Source: Oscillospiraceae bacterium (GTDB lineage Bacteria > Bacillota > Clostridia > Oscillospirales > Ruminococcaceae). Taken from it: DNA of 64,000 bases. The stretch lies in the NCBI GenBank assembly GCA_017513135.1, contig JAFWDH010000001.1:1-64000 (forward strand), written 5' to 3'. A program made the translations under genes and the position numbers. Shown here piece after piece: positions 1 through 8,612 of the stretch; position 1 is the first letter of the stretch, and each line of letters begins with the position of its first letter. Below the pieces are notes generated by a model. It was not told the DNA's origin. It made no database searches and worked only from the letters and a program-made list of their open reading frames with translations.

Positions 1-1
1 G

Positions 2-259
2 AGCGGCGAAGTCGACGGCTTCGTCGATGAAGTCTCTGTCGGAATGTCCGTAGCGAATTCCAACCCCGATCTGATGTATGTGGTATTTGAGCCGGGCAAG
101 GGCTTCGTCGTGGACGAGAGCGACGCGGTCAACGCAATCGGATGCCGCAAGGGAAGCGACCTCGTTGAGTTCATCAACGGCGTGCTCGCCAAGGTGTCCG
201 AGGATGAACGCCTCAAGCTCATGGAAAAGGCTGTCATCAACCAGCCTAATAACGAATAA
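2..259 (+). CDS. Amino acid ABC transporter substrate-binding protein, C-terminal part
   Basis: This is the last 85 codons of a gene whose start lies outside the window; the reading frame is open back to the first bases. The fragment looks like the closing lobe of a family 3 extracellular solute-binding protein (SBP_bac_3): a segment about not using the tag region, a hydrophobic strand around 'LMYVVFEPG', then a C-terminal helix around 'FINGVLAKV'. The identification rests mainly on context, because a HisM-type permease starts 21 bases downstream and a GlnQ-type ATPase follows. It would bind a polar amino acid outside the membrane and deliver it to the permease. The specific substrate cannot be read from this piece. 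Confidence 0.8.
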   Translation, partial: SGEVDGFVDEVSVGMSVANSNPDLMYVVFEPGKGFVVDESDAVNAIGCRKGSDLVEFINGVLAKVSEDERLKLMEKAVINQPNNE

Positions 260-280
260 CATCAGAAAGGTGATTCGGGT

Positions 281-1033
281 ATGCCTACAACATTCTTTGA
301 GTGGATACCCTTCCTGTGGAAAAAATACTGGCCTCTGCTCCTGAAAGGAGCCTGGACATCCCTGTATCTGTCATTTCTGGGAACTTCGATTGGATTCGTA
401 GTCGGCCTTCTGGTCGCTATGGTCCGGACCATCCCGGATCCGCCCAAAAGCAAAAAAGTCAGATACTGGCTGTTGAAAGCTGTAAAGTTTCTGTGCGTAG
501 CGTATATCGAGGTGTTCCGCGGAACGCCTCTGATGGTTCAGGCCATGGTCATATACTACGGACTTATGAAATTTGCGTCCCTGCGGCTTCCTCTGATAGT
601 CGCATCCATGATAATCGTCGGAAGCAATACAGGAGCCTATATGGCTGAGATCATGCGTTCCGGCATCATTTCTGTCGAAAAAGGACAGACTGAAGCAGCC
701 ATGTCGCTGGGAATGACACACTGGCAGACAATGAGCTGCGTGATCCTGCCGCAGGCGATCCGTAACGTCCTTCCTTCAGTCGGAAACGAGTTCGTCGTGA
801 ACGTGAAGGATACTTCCGTCCTGAATGTCATAGCTGTATCGGAACTGTATTTCGTCGGAAAATCAGCATCCGGGACATATCTTAAATACTTCGAGGTCTA
901 TTCCATAGTTGCTGTTATGTACCTTATTATGACTGCAACTCTTTCGAAACTGCTCGGCAGGATCGAAAAGAAGCTGGACGGCCCCTCGGAGTATCAGGTC
1001 CTGAATGATGAAGAGGAGGAAAGCGATGTCTGA
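281..1033 (+). CDS. Polar amino acid ABC transporter permease (HisM/GlnP type)
   Basis: This 250-residue integral membrane protein has several hydrophobic segments and the cytoplasmic EAA loop of ABC importers at about residues 137-147 ([11 protein letters not shown]), which docks onto the ATPase. Length and layout match the His/Glu/Gln/Arg permease family. The start has an AGAAAGGTG ribosome binding site a few bases upstream. It sits between the binding protein and the ATPase and overlaps the ATPase start by 8 bases, so the three genes form one operon. The single permease gene suggests a homodimeric channel. Which amino acid is moved is not visible. Confidence 0.92.
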   Translation: MPTTFFEWIPFLWKKYWPLLLKGAWTSLYLSFLGTSIGFVVGLLVAMVRTIPDPPKSKKVRYWLLKAVKFLCVAYIEVFRGTPLMVQAMVIYYGLMKFASLRLPLIVASMIIVGSNTGAYMAEIMRSGIISVEKGQTEAAMSLGMTHWQTMSCVILPQAIRNVLPSVGNEFVVNVKDTSVLNVIAVSELYFVGKSASGTYLKYFEVYSIVAVMYLIMTATLSKLLGRIEKKLDGPSEYQVLNDEEEESDV

Positions 1034-1772
1034 ACCCATCATTTCTGTAGAGCATCTCGGAAAGAGTTTCGGAACCAATGAAGTCCTCACCGACATTAGT
1101 TTTGATGTGAGCCAGGGAGAAGTCATAAGCATCATCGGTGTCAGCGGTACCGGCAAGAGCACACTGCTGAGATGCATCAACCTTCTTGAACAGCCGTCGT
1201 ACGGGACTATCAGATATCACGGAGAGGACATACTTTCACCTCACTTCGATCTTGCGCATTACAGAGCGAAGGTAGGAATGGTGTTCCAGCAGTTCAACCT
1301 CTTCAACAATCTGACCGTTCTTGAGAACTGCGTGGTTCCGCAGGTCAAGGTGCTCAAACGTGACAGGGAAGAGGCAGAGAAGAATGCCAGAAACTACCTT
1401 GAGAAGGTCGGCATGCTGCAGTACCGCAACGCCAAGCCTTCCCAGATATCCGGAGGTCAGAAGCAGCGAGCAGCAATTGCAAGAGCGCTGTCGATGGATC
1501 CGGAAGCGATCCTGTTCGATGAGCCGACGTCAGCCCTTGACCCGGAGCTGATCGGAGAGGTCCTGGACGTGATGAAGAATCTCGCGGCGAACAGCGGCAT
1601 CACTATGCTGGTGGTCACCCATGAGATGAGTTTTGCCAGAGATATCTCTGACAGGGTGATCTTTATGGAGAGCGGACATGTGGTCGAGGATGATACCCCG
1701 GCAGTCATTTTCGGGAACCCGAAGATGCCGAGGACAAGGGAATTCCTGAACAGGATGCTCAAGAATCAGTGA
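1026..1772 (+). CDS. Polar amino acid ABC transporter ATP-binding protein (GlnQ type)
   Basis: A 248-residue ABC ATPase that powers import through the preceding permease. Walker A is GVSGTGKST at residues 38-46, the Q-loop lies near residue 88, the signature SGGQKQR at about 142-148, and Walker B AILFDEP at about 161-167. The frame is open for seven codons upstream, but the ATG at 1026 is chosen because a GAGGAGGA ribosome binding site lies just before it and the family starts there. It overlaps the end of the permease gene, which implies translational coupling. An intrinsic terminator follows, closing the operon. Confidence 0.94.
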   Translation: MSEPIISVEHLGKSFGTNEVLTDISFDVSQGEVISIIGVSGTGKSTLLRCINLLEQPSYGTIRYHGEDILSPHFDLAHYRAKVGMVFQQFNLFNNLTVLENCVVPQVKVLKRDREEAEKNARNYLEKVGMLQYRNAKPSQISGGQKQRAAIARALSMDPEAILFDEPTSALDPELIGEVLDVMKNLAANSGITMLVVTHEMSFARDISDRVIFMESGHVVEDDTPAVIFGNPKMPRTREFLNRMLKNQ

Positions 1773-1792
1773 TCATATCCCGTGAGGGATGA

Positions 1793-1827
1793 GCGGCATT
1801 CCGGCAACAGCCGGTCTGCCGCTTTTT
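1793..1827 (+). terminator. Intrinsic terminator after the amino acid ABC operon
   Basis: A GC-rich hairpin with outer arms GCGGCA/TGCCGC and inner arms CCGG/CCGG is followed directly by TTTTT. It lies 20 bases past the ATPase stop codon and overlaps the region upstream of the next gene, so that gene needs its own promoter or read-through. Confidence 0.85.
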
Positions 1828-1885
1828 GCGTGTTTTGTGTGATATTATAGATAGAGCAGAATCAGTCGGAAGGGGGCAGTCACGT

Positions 1886-2869
1886 TTGGCTGAATACAAT
1901 ATCAAGGATTCCGATATGGATGCCGATGTCCGCAGGATAGGTTCCGCTTTCAGGAGACTGAGACCGTATCAGGACGAGGAGTTTTTCCGCAAGACCAACA
2001 AAGCGGAAGACGCGCTGGTCAGAGGGAAGTGGGCGCCTGTTCATACTGAGGTCGAAGAGAAGTTCATTTCACGGGGAGACGGCACTGAGCTGAGGATACT
2101 CATCTGCCGGGCAATAGATAAGGAGAAACGGAAGAAAAATGCTGCCGGCCTGCTCTGGATACACGGGGGAGGCTACGCTACGGGCGTTCCGGAACAGGAT
2201 CACCTGTTTGCCGATATCTTCTGTACCGACGGCGAGTGCGTGGCAGTGATGCCTGATTATACACGTTCCACAGAAGCTCCGTATCCTGCTGCGCTCGGAG
2301 ACTGCTGTCTGGCCCTCTACTGGATGGTCCAGTATGCCGAAGAACTGGATATAGACAAGGATCGTATCATGGTCGGGGGCGACAGCGCCGGAGGCGGTCT
2401 TACCGCTGCGGTCTGTCTGAGAGCCAGAGACGAAGGTATCGTCAATATAGCGTTCCACATGCCTCTTTATCCGATGCTGGATGACAGAGAGACAGAGACC
2501 TCAAGCAACAATGACGCTCCCGTTTGGAACACAAGATCCAACCGGGCGGGGTGGGATCTGTATCTGGCAGGTTTCCCCAAGGACGGAGACATACCCAGCT
2601 ATGCAGCTCCTGCCAGGGAGGAAGACCTCAGCGGCATGCCTCCCGCCTGCACTTTTGTAGGCACTATAGATCCTTTCCGCGCTGAAACGGAGCAGTATGT
2701 CGAAAAGCTCCGAAAAGCGGGAGTACAGGTGTTTTTCCGTGAATTCGAAGGATGTTTCCACGGATTCGATATGATAGCATACGCAACGAAACCCGCGCGG
2801 GATGCAAGGGAGTTCCTGAAAAATTCATTCCGCTACGCATTGGACAATTACAGGGCAGAGAACAGATGA
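1886..2869 (+). CDS. Alpha/beta hydrolase, HSL-type esterase
   Basis: A cytoplasmic esterase or lipase-like enzyme of the hormone-sensitive lipase family. The oxyanion motif HGGG, the nucleophile elbow GDSAGG, an acid residue in 'TIDPFRAE' and a histidine in 'GCFHGFD' give the full set of catalytic motifs in the expected order. The frame runs further upstream, but the TTG at 1886 is preferred because GGAAGGGGG lies 10 bases before it; this gives 327 residues, usual for the family. Its stop overlaps the next start in an ATGA arrangement, so it is translationally coupled to the amidohydrolase. Substrate unknown; the pairing with an amidohydrolase and a transporter suggests a small catabolic or detoxification unit. 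Confidence 0.85.
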   Translation: MAEYNIKDSDMDADVRRIGSAFRRLRPYQDEEFFRKTNKAEDALVRGKWAPVHTEVEEKFISRGDGTELRILICRAIDKEKRKKNAAGLLWIHGGGYATGVPEQDHLFADIFCTDGECVAVMPDYTRSTEAPYPAALGDCCLALYWMVQYAEELDIDKDRIMVGGDSAGGGLTAAVCLRARDEGIVNIAFHMPLYPMLDDRETETSSNNDAPVWNTRSNRAGWDLYLAGFPKDGDIPSYAAPAREEDLSGMPPACTFVGTIDPFRAETEQYVEKLRKAGVQVFFREFEGCFHGFDMIAYATKPARDAREFLKNSFRYALDNYRAENR

Positions 2870-4470
2870 GCAACAGAAAGAAGATTTTTTACAACGGTAC
2901 GGTCTATGCGGGAAACGGAGAGTTCCTGAAAGCGTTCTCTGTGGAGGACGAAAAGATCGCCGAGGTTTGGAAGGATGAGCCGGAAACTGACGGGACAGAT
3001 GCCGATCTGATAGACCTCAGCGGCAGCTTTGTTTGCGCAGGGTTCAACGATTCTCATATGCATCTTCTGAATTTCGGCAAGGTTCTTGACGGAGCAGATC
3101 TCTCTGCGCACACCGGAAGTCTGAAGGACCTCAAGGACAGTCTAAGAAAGCACCTGTCGGAGAAAGGCCCCGGAGCGGGCGGCTGGCTTCTCGGGAGAGG
3201 CTGGAACCAGGACTATTTCAACGATACGGACAGGATGCCTGACAGACATGATCTTGACGAGGTCTCGGATCAGGTGCCGATAATGATAACAAGGACGTGC
3301 GGACACTGCTGCGTTCTCAACAGCCCCGCGCTTGAAGCTGCCGGCATCACGGCTGACAGCATGGACCCGGACGGCGGCAGGATAGGAAAGAACGGAGGAG
3401 CTCCCGACGGCAGGCTCTACGAGAATGCTGTCAGGATCCCCGCCGAAGTGATCCCCGTACCGTCACTTGGCGATATTAAGAGCCTGATCAAAAATGCTGC
3501 GGGGAAAGTGAACAGCTACGGAGTCACCAGTGTGCAGACTGACGATTACGGCGTGTTTGCAGGACTCGATCCGCTCACGGTGAACGCAGCCTACAGGGAA
3601 CTGATCGATTCCGGTGAGCTCACTGTCAGGGTGCACGAACAGTGCAACCTCGGAGGAGCGGATGCGCTTAAGGATTTCATTGCCCGCGGAGGGATGGCAT
3701 GCAAACAGGACGACTTCTTCAGTTCAGGCACTGTCAAGATACTCGGAGACGGCTCTCTCGGAAGCAGGACGGCAAGACTTTCAGTTGAGTATCCGGGAAC
3801 CGATGAAAAGGGTATACTCATCTTTTCAGATGATGAGATGAGAGAACAGATCTGCACAGCGGCTTCCAATGGGAAGAACGCAGTGGTGCATGCTATCGGC
3901 GACGGATGTCTTGATCAGGTGCTCGATGCTTTTGAATATGCCAGGAATAAATACCCTGGTGAGAGAAGAGACGGAATAGTCCATTGTCAGGTCAGCCGCG
4001 AAGACCAGCTGAAAAGGATAGCCGATCTCGGGCTCTGCGTATACGCGCAGTCGGTGTTCCTGGACTATGACAACCATATCGTTGAAGCTCTTGTGCCGGC
4101 AGAGATAGCTTCTACGAGCTACAGCTGGAAAACGCTGCTAGGACTCGGAGTGAACGTTTCCAACGGGTCTGACTGCCCTGTCGAGTTTCCGGATGTCCTT
4201 AAGGGCATTCAGTGCGCAGTGACGAGAACTTCAATGGACGGCACCGGACCGTACCTTCCCGATCAGGCTTTTACTGTCAGGGAGGCGATCGACAGCTTTA
4301 CGTCGGCTTCAGCTTATGCCTCATCAGAAGAGTGCATAAAGGGAAGTATTGCGCCGGGCATGCTGGCTGATTTCACGGTGCTCGGATCCGATCCGTTCAG
4401 TGAGGAGCCGTTCAGCCTGAGCCGCATAGAAGTGAAGTCCACGTGGGTCGGCGGGAGAAGAGTGTTCTAA
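2866..4470 (+). CDS. Amidohydrolase family 3 protein (YtcJ-like)
   Basis: A 534-residue metal-dependent amidohydrolase of the composite-domain, TIM-barrel type. The N-terminal beta strands are followed by the HxH metal motif in 'NDSHMHL' (H64, H66), further histidines in 'AVVHAIGDG' and 'GIVHCQVS', and a terminal 'GSDCPVE' aspartate segment, all typical of the YtcJ-like branch. It would hydrolyse an amide or imide bond in the cytoplasm; the substrate is unknown. ATG 2866 overlaps the hydrolase stop and is chosen over longer alternatives because of this coupling and the family length. Confidence 0.88.
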   Translation: MSNRKKIFYNGTVYAGNGEFLKAFSVEDEKIAEVWKDEPETDGTDADLIDLSGSFVCAGFNDSHMHLLNFGKVLDGADLSAHTGSLKDLKDSLRKHLSEKGPGAGGWLLGRGWNQDYFNDTDRMPDRHDLDEVSDQVPIMITRTCGHCCVLNSPALEAAGITADSMDPDGGRIGKNGGAPDGRLYENAVRIPAEVIPVPSLGDIKSLIKNAAGKVNSYGVTSVQTDDYGVFAGLDPLTVNAAYRELIDSGELTVRVHEQCNLGGADALKDFIARGGMACKQDDFFSSGTVKILGDGSLGSRTARLSVEYPGTDEKGILIFSDDEMREQICTAASNGKNAVVHAIGDGCLDQVLDAFEYARNKYPGERRDGIVHCQVSREDQLKRIADLGLCVYAQSVFLDYDNHIVEALVPAEIASTSYSWKTLLGLGVNVSNGSDCPVEFPDVLKGIQCAVTRTSMDGTGPYLPDQAFTVREAIDSFTSASAYASSEECIKGSIAPGMLADFTVLGSDPFSEEPFSLSRIEVKSTWVGGRRVF

Positions 4471-4526
4471 CTCTATCAATCGTCTGAACATCGATCCTGT
4501 AAGATACAGATACAAGGAGAGAAGAA

Positions 4527-5861
4527 ATGAAACTCAATTACAAAAGGACATTCGTTATAGGACTGGCATTTCTTTCCATCTGTGCGTTCTGGCAGATGTA
4601 TGACAATGTCATCCCTCTTATCCTGAAAAAGACGTTCGGGCTGGATTCTGTGGTCTCAGGAGTGATAATGGCTGCGGACAACGTCTGCGCCCTGTTCCTT
4701 CTGCCGCTGTTCGGCTCCATCTCGGATAAGACATCGACCAGATTCGGCAGGAGGATGCCTTTCGTTCTTATAGGAACTGCGCTGGCTGTTGTTTTCATGG
4801 AGTTTCTTCCCATGCTGGACAACAGTTACTTCACGAAGCCCGCACAGTATAAGATCACTCTTTTCATCATATGTCTCGGGTGTCTGCTGATCTCAATGGG
4901 AACATACAGAAGTCCTGCCGTGGCGCTGATGCCGGATGTCACGCCGAAGCCTCTGAGAAGCAAGGCTAATGCGGTTATCAACCTTATGGGAGCTGTCGGC
5001 GGGGCGATCTATCTTGTGATCGCAGGCCTTCTGTATTCCAAGAGCAGGACTGCCAGCCTTCCGCACGTCGATTACACGAACCTGTTCCTTATAGTCGCAG
5101 CGCTGATGGTGATCGCGGTTCTGATCCTGTTCTTCACGACGGATGAGAATAAGCTTCATGAGGAACTGCTGGCTTATGAGAAGGAGCATCCGGAAGAGAA
5201 TCTCGAGGAGGATGACGGAAGCGGCGACGCTGTGCTTCCTCCGGATGTCAAGAAGAGCCTGGCATTCATCCTGGTATCTATCTCCCTTTGGTTCATAGGC
5301 TACAATGCCATAACTACATGGTTCACTACGTATGCGGCTGAGATGTGGGACATGGCGCTGGGGCAGTCTTCCACATGTCTGACGATTGGAACTGCCGGTG
5401 CTATAGTCTCGTATATCCCGATAGGGTTCCTTGCCAGCCGCATCGGCAGGAAAAAGACGATCATGGCAGGCTGCATCCTGCTTTCCGCATGTTTCGCATC
5501 CGGCTATATAGTGACCAAGATCACCTCCGAATTCACACCTCTGCTTTACATAATGTTCGCGCTCGTTGGTCTTGCGTGGGCTGCGATAAATGTCAATTCC
5601 CTGCCTATGGTAGTTGAGATGTGCAAGGGAAGCGATATCGGCAAGTTCACCGGGTATTATTACACTTTCTCCATGGCTGCTCAGGTCTTTACTCCCATCG
5701 CTTCCGGATGGCTCATAGATCATATAGGATATGAGTCGCTTTTCCCGTATGCAGCGCTGTTCGTTCTCGCTGCGCTCTGCACCATGACCAGAGTCATGCA
5801 CGGAGACAGCAGACCCGATGCGGTCAAGGGGATCGAGGCACTGGATGTTGATGCCGACTGA
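4527..5861 (+). CDS. MFS transporter
   Basis: A 444-residue major facilitator protein with about twelve membrane segments. The loop after segment 2 contains 'SDKTSTRFGRRMPF', close to the signature of the GPH/SLC45-like sugar transporter branch, and the central loop at about residues 215-240 is rich in Glu and Asp. An AGGAGA ribosome binding site precedes the ATG. It follows the hydrolase and amidohydrolase by 56 bases, so it may bring in the compound they break down. Substrate assignment is inference only. Confidence 0.88.
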   Translation: MKLNYKRTFVIGLAFLSICAFWQMYDNVIPLILKKTFGLDSVVSGVIMAADNVCALFLLPLFGSISDKTSTRFGRRMPFVLIGTALAVVFMEFLPMLDNSYFTKPAQYKITLFIICLGCLLISMGTYRSPAVALMPDVTPKPLRSKANAVINLMGAVGGAIYLVIAGLLYSKSRTASLPHVDYTNLFLIVAALMVIAVLILFFTTDENKLHEELLAYEKEHPEENLEEDDGSGDAVLPPDVKKSLAFILVSISLWFIGYNAITTWFTTYAAEMWDMALGQSSTCLTIGTAGAIVSYIPIGFLASRIGRKKTIMAGCILLSACFASGYIVTKITSEFTPLLYIMFALVGLAWAAINVNSLPMVVEMCKGSDIGKFTGYYYTFSMAAQVFTPIASGWLIDHIGYESLFPYAALFVLAALCTMTRVMHGDSRPDAVKGIEALDVDAD

Positions 5862-5878
5862 GCATTTATTGTGATCAT

Positions 5879-5927
5879 AACAAACAACAGGAGATGCGTC
5901 CGTAGGACGTATCTCCTGTTGTTTGTT
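5879..5927 (+). terminator. Long hairpin, probable terminator after the MFS gene
   Basis: A 23-base-pair stem with one G-U pair and a GTA loop. The left arm begins AACAAACAACAGG and the right arm ends CCTGTTGTTTGTT. The distal part of the right arm is T-rich and acts in place of a clean T tract. It lies 17 bases past the stop and probably separates this operon from the feo region. Confidence 0.65.
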
Positions 5928-5928
5928 A

Positions 5929-6158
5929 GCAGTTACGTTAGCATCTGCGGCTGTATCGCATCTACGGCAAAAAAGGCAGAAAACCACAGATTATCGAAAG
6001 GAACCGGGATGTTTTGCAGCCTGACGAATGGACTGACGGGTGAATCGCCGCATAAAGTTAGCCAAAGAGTTAGTTTTGTCTTATTATTATTTATTGGAAA
6101 GCTTTTTCGTGATATCCTTTGTATCGGATGTAAAAAACACACAGGTTGGTGACGGACA
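5929..6158 (+). promoter_or_regulatory. Structured-looking leader upstream of feoAB, class unassigned
   Basis: About 230 bases without a gene. Around 5983-6052 there are potential pairings AGGC/GCCT around a GAAA tetraloop hairpin (TTATC-GAAA-GGAA) enclosed by an outer CGGC/GCCG pairing, followed by AT-rich sequence at 6068-6100. The first half (GGC, AAAACC, GAAA, GGGA, GC, GCC) recalls the GEMM cyclic-di-GMP riboswitch, but the second half does not fit that consensus. A metal-responsive leader or DtxR-type operator near 'GTTAGCCAAAGAGTTAG' is also possible. Only the presence of nested complementarity is seen directly. Confidence 0.35.
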
Positions 6159-6389
6159 ATGACGCTGGACAAGCTTAAGATAGGAAAGAGCGGAAAGATC
6201 ACATCGGTCGGCGGAGAAGGTGCTCTGAGGCTGAGGTTCCTTGATATGGGCCTTATCCCCCACACTGTTGTCAGAATGCAGAAGACTGCTCCGTCCGGAG
6301 ATCCGATCCAGATACTTATCAGGGGTTATGAGCTTACTCTCAGGCTTGAGGAAGCATCAAAGATCGAGATAGAGGAGTTGAGCGAGTGA
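6159..6389 (+). CDS. feoA: FeoA, ferrous iron transport accessory protein
   Basis: A 76-residue protein with the SH3-like FeoA fold: 'IGKSGKITSVGGEGALRLRFLDMGLIPHT' is the family core, where the LRRRLLDMG-type motif is well kept. It is cytoplasmic and assists the GTP-driven ferrous iron permease FeoB. Its stop overlaps the feoB start, so the two are translationally coupled. Confidence 0.93.
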   Translation: MTLDKLKIGKSGKITSVGGEGALRLRFLDMGLIPHTVVRMQKTAPSGDPIQILIRGYELTLRLEEASKIEIEELSE

Positions 6390-8398
6390 TGGTATTTGCT
6401 TTAGCTGGAAATCAGAACAGCGGAAAGACGACTCTGTTCAATGCGCTTACGGGATCCAATCAGCACGTCGGGAATTTCCCCGGAGTTACTGTGGAAAGAA
6501 AATCCGGAGAGGTCAAGGGTAAGAAGGACTGTACCATCGTTGACCTTCCCGGTATCTATTCGATTCGCCCGTATACCCAGGAGGAAGTGGTCTCGACCGA
6601 CTTTATCCTCAATGAGCATCCTGACGGCATCATAAACATTGTTGACGCCACCAATATAGAGAGAAACCTTTATCTCACCCTTCAGCTGCTTGAACTGAAG
6701 GTCCCTACGGTCGTGGCGCTCAACATGATGGACGAGGTCCGCGAGAACGGTGGCTCGGTCGATGTTGAAAAGCTTAGCGGGATCCTCGGTGTCCCCGTGG
6801 TTCCGATCGCCGCGGCGAAGGGAGAAGGGATATCAGAACTGCTGGAAGTGGCTTTGGAGACGGCAAACAGGAAGGCGCTGCCGAGCGTCTACGATTTCTG
6901 TAATGACGGCGGCCCGGTCCACCGCTGCATACACGCTATAGTCCATCTCATACAGGATCACGCCGATTCTCTCGGACTTCCCTGCAGATTCTGCGTCACC
7001 AGACTGATCGAAGGCGACGGAGATATGGATGAAAAGCTCGGTATCAACCAGAATGAGAAGGAACTGATCGAGCACTGCGTCGTGGAGATGGAGAACTCGA
7101 CAGGTCTGGACCGCAATGCTGCGCTTGCCGATATGAGATACAACTTCATAGAGAACGCGGTGGCTCAGGCGGTAATAAAGAGCAGCGAGAGCAAGGAGCA
7201 CAGGAGGAGCGTCGCAATAGACAGGATCCTGACCGGAAAGTACACTGCGATCCCGGTTTTCATATTCGTCATGTTCCTGGTCTTCTGGCTTACGTTCCAT
7301 GCAGTAGGACAGAGGATGTCCGATATTCTGGCAACCGGGATAGAAATGCTTACGCAGGCTGCAGACAAAGGGCTTGTATCCTACGGTATCAACCCTGTCG
7401 TCAGAAGCCTTATCATAGACGGTATTTTTGCCGGTGTAGGTTCGGTCCTGAGCTTCCTGCCGATAGTGGTCACGCTGTTCTTCTTCCTGTCCATCCTGGA
7501 GGATACGGGATATATGGCGAGGATAGCTTTCGTTATGGACAGCCTGCTCAGGAAGATCGGGCTCTCCGGAAGAAGTTTCGTTCCGATGCTTATGGGTTTC
7601 GGTTGTTCCGTGCCTGCGATAATGGCTACCAGGACACTGTCTTCGGACCGCGACAGGAAGATGACGATCCTTCTCACTCCGTATATGTCCTGCTCTGCTA
7701 AGATACCGATCTACGCGGTATTCTCTGCAGCGTTCTTCCCCCGTCACGCCGCATTGGTGATGATAGCGTTGTATGTTACCGGCATACTGGTAGGCATCAT
7801 TGCAGCGCTGATGTTCAAGAGCACGCTTTTCAGAGGCAAACCGGTGCCGTTCGTCATGGAACTTCCGAACTACAGGCTGCCTTCGGCAAAGACGGTGGCT
7901 CTGCTGCTGTGGGAGAAGGCAAAGGATTTTATAGAGCGTGCCTTCACGATCATATTCCTCGGATCCATGGTGATATGGTTCCTGCAGACGTTTGATTCCA
8001 GACTTAATGTTGTCAGCAGCTCTGCGGACAGCCTCCTTGCCATCATAGGAAGGTTCATAGCGCCTGTGTTCGCGCCTCTCGGATTCAATGACTGGAGAGT
8101 TGCGACATCCCTCATCTCCGGATTCACGGCAAAAGAGTCTGTCATAAGCACCCTGGCCGTGCTGCTCGGTACGAGCATAGACAGTCTCGGACAGGTCCTG
8201 GGGTCGCTTTTTACCCCGCTTACGGCTGTAAGTTTCCTTGTCTTTACGCTCCTGTACACACCGTGTGTCGCGGCTGTGGCAGCTGTGAGAAGGGAACTGG
8301 ATTCGTCGCTCAAGACGCTGACAGTAGTTATCTCCCAGTGCGTGATTGCGTGGATAACGGCTCTTGTCGTCTACACTGTCGGGAGGCTGCTGTTTTGA
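6389..8398 (+). CDS. feoB: FeoB, ferrous iron transport GTPase and permease
   Basis: A 669-residue inner membrane iron permease. The N-terminal G domain shows G1 GNQNSGKTT near residue 7, G3 DLPG, G4 NMMD and G5-like SAAK-type residues, followed by a helical spacer. The membrane part carries two gate repeats, with 'GFGCSVPAIMATR' in the first and 'GFTAKESVIS' in the second. Start: GTG 6386 and ATG 6389 are both possible; the ATG overlaps the feoA stop and is preferred. No FeoC is present; instead a cysteine-rich mini-protein overlaps the end of the gene. Confidence 0.96.
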   Translation: MVFALAGNQNSGKTTLFNALTGSNQHVGNFPGVTVERKSGEVKGKKDCTIVDLPGIYSIRPYTQEEVVSTDFILNEHPDGIINIVDATNIERNLYLTLQLLELKVPTVVALNMMDEVRENGGSVDVEKLSGILGVPVVPIAAAKGEGISELLEVALETANRKALPSVYDFCNDGGPVHRCIHAIVHLIQDHADSLGLPCRFCVTRLIEGDGDMDEKLGINQNEKELIEHCVVEMENSTGLDRNAALADMRYNFIENAVAQAVIKSSESKEHRRSVAIDRILTGKYTAIPVFIFVMFLVFWLTFHAVGQRMSDILATGIEMLTQAADKGLVSYGINPVVRSLIIDGIFAGVGSVLSFLPIVVTLFFFLSILEDTGYMARIAFVMDSLLRKIGLSGRSFVPMLMGFGCSVPAIMATRTLSSDRDRKMTILLTPYMSCSAKIPIYAVFSAAFFPRHAALVMIALYVTGILVGIIAALMFKSTLFRGKPVPFVMELPNYRLPSAKTVALLLWEKAKDFIERAFTIIFLGSMVIWFLQTFDSRLNVVSSSADSLLAIIGRFIAPVFAPLGFNDWRVATSLISGFTAKESVISTLAVLLGTSIDSLGQVLGSLFTPLTAVSFLVFTLLYTPCVAAVAAVRRELDSSLKTLTVVISQCVIAWITALVVYTVGRLLF

Positions 8399-8538
8399 AC
8401 GTTTTTGACCTTGCGGTTATAACGGCAGTCGTCGCAGCGGCTGCAGCGGCTGCGTTCCGTGTCTTCAGGGGACGTTCCGGCTGCGGAACTTGTGAAAGCT
8501 GCCCGGGGAGTATATACTGCAGAAAGAAAAAGAGTTGA
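8395..8538 (+). CDS. FeoB-associated Cys-rich membrane protein
   Basis: A 47-residue protein with one N-terminal membrane helix rich in Ala and Val, and a tail of type CGTCxxCxGxxxC ('GCGTCESCPGSIYC'). This is the layout of the FeoB_associated family, small proteins encoded straight after feoB in many Firmicutes. The TTG start at 8395 overlaps the feoB stop by four bases and has GGGAGG 8 bases upstream, so it is coupled to feoB. The four cysteines could handle iron at the membrane face, which is inference. An upstream extension in the same frame lies wholly inside feoB and is not believable. Confidence 0.85.
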   Translation: MNVFDLAVITAVVAAAAAAAFRVFRGRSGCGTCESCPGSIYCRKKKS

Positions 8539-8563
8539 TAATTCTTTGATATGAACAGTTGCG

Positions 8564-8598
8564 GCCGGACAGTCTTTTTCTGATCCGGCTTTTCTTTT
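8564..8598 (+). terminator. Intrinsic terminator of the feo operon
   Basis: Arms GCCGGA/TCCGGC with a T-rich loop are followed by TTTTCTTTT, just past the small Cys-rich gene. Confidence 0.8.
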
Positions 8599-8612
8599 CG
8601 GAGGAGTGAGCT

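Noticed and set aside
4893-5987. Long minus-strand frame (364 codons) opposite the MFS gene
   Set aside because: It is the mirror of a well-supported MFS coding frame, has no ribosome binding site and its protein is polar with no recognisable domain.
6833-7747. Long minus-strand frame opposite feoB
   Set aside because: Shadow of feoB; the product is unlike any family and lacks a start signal.
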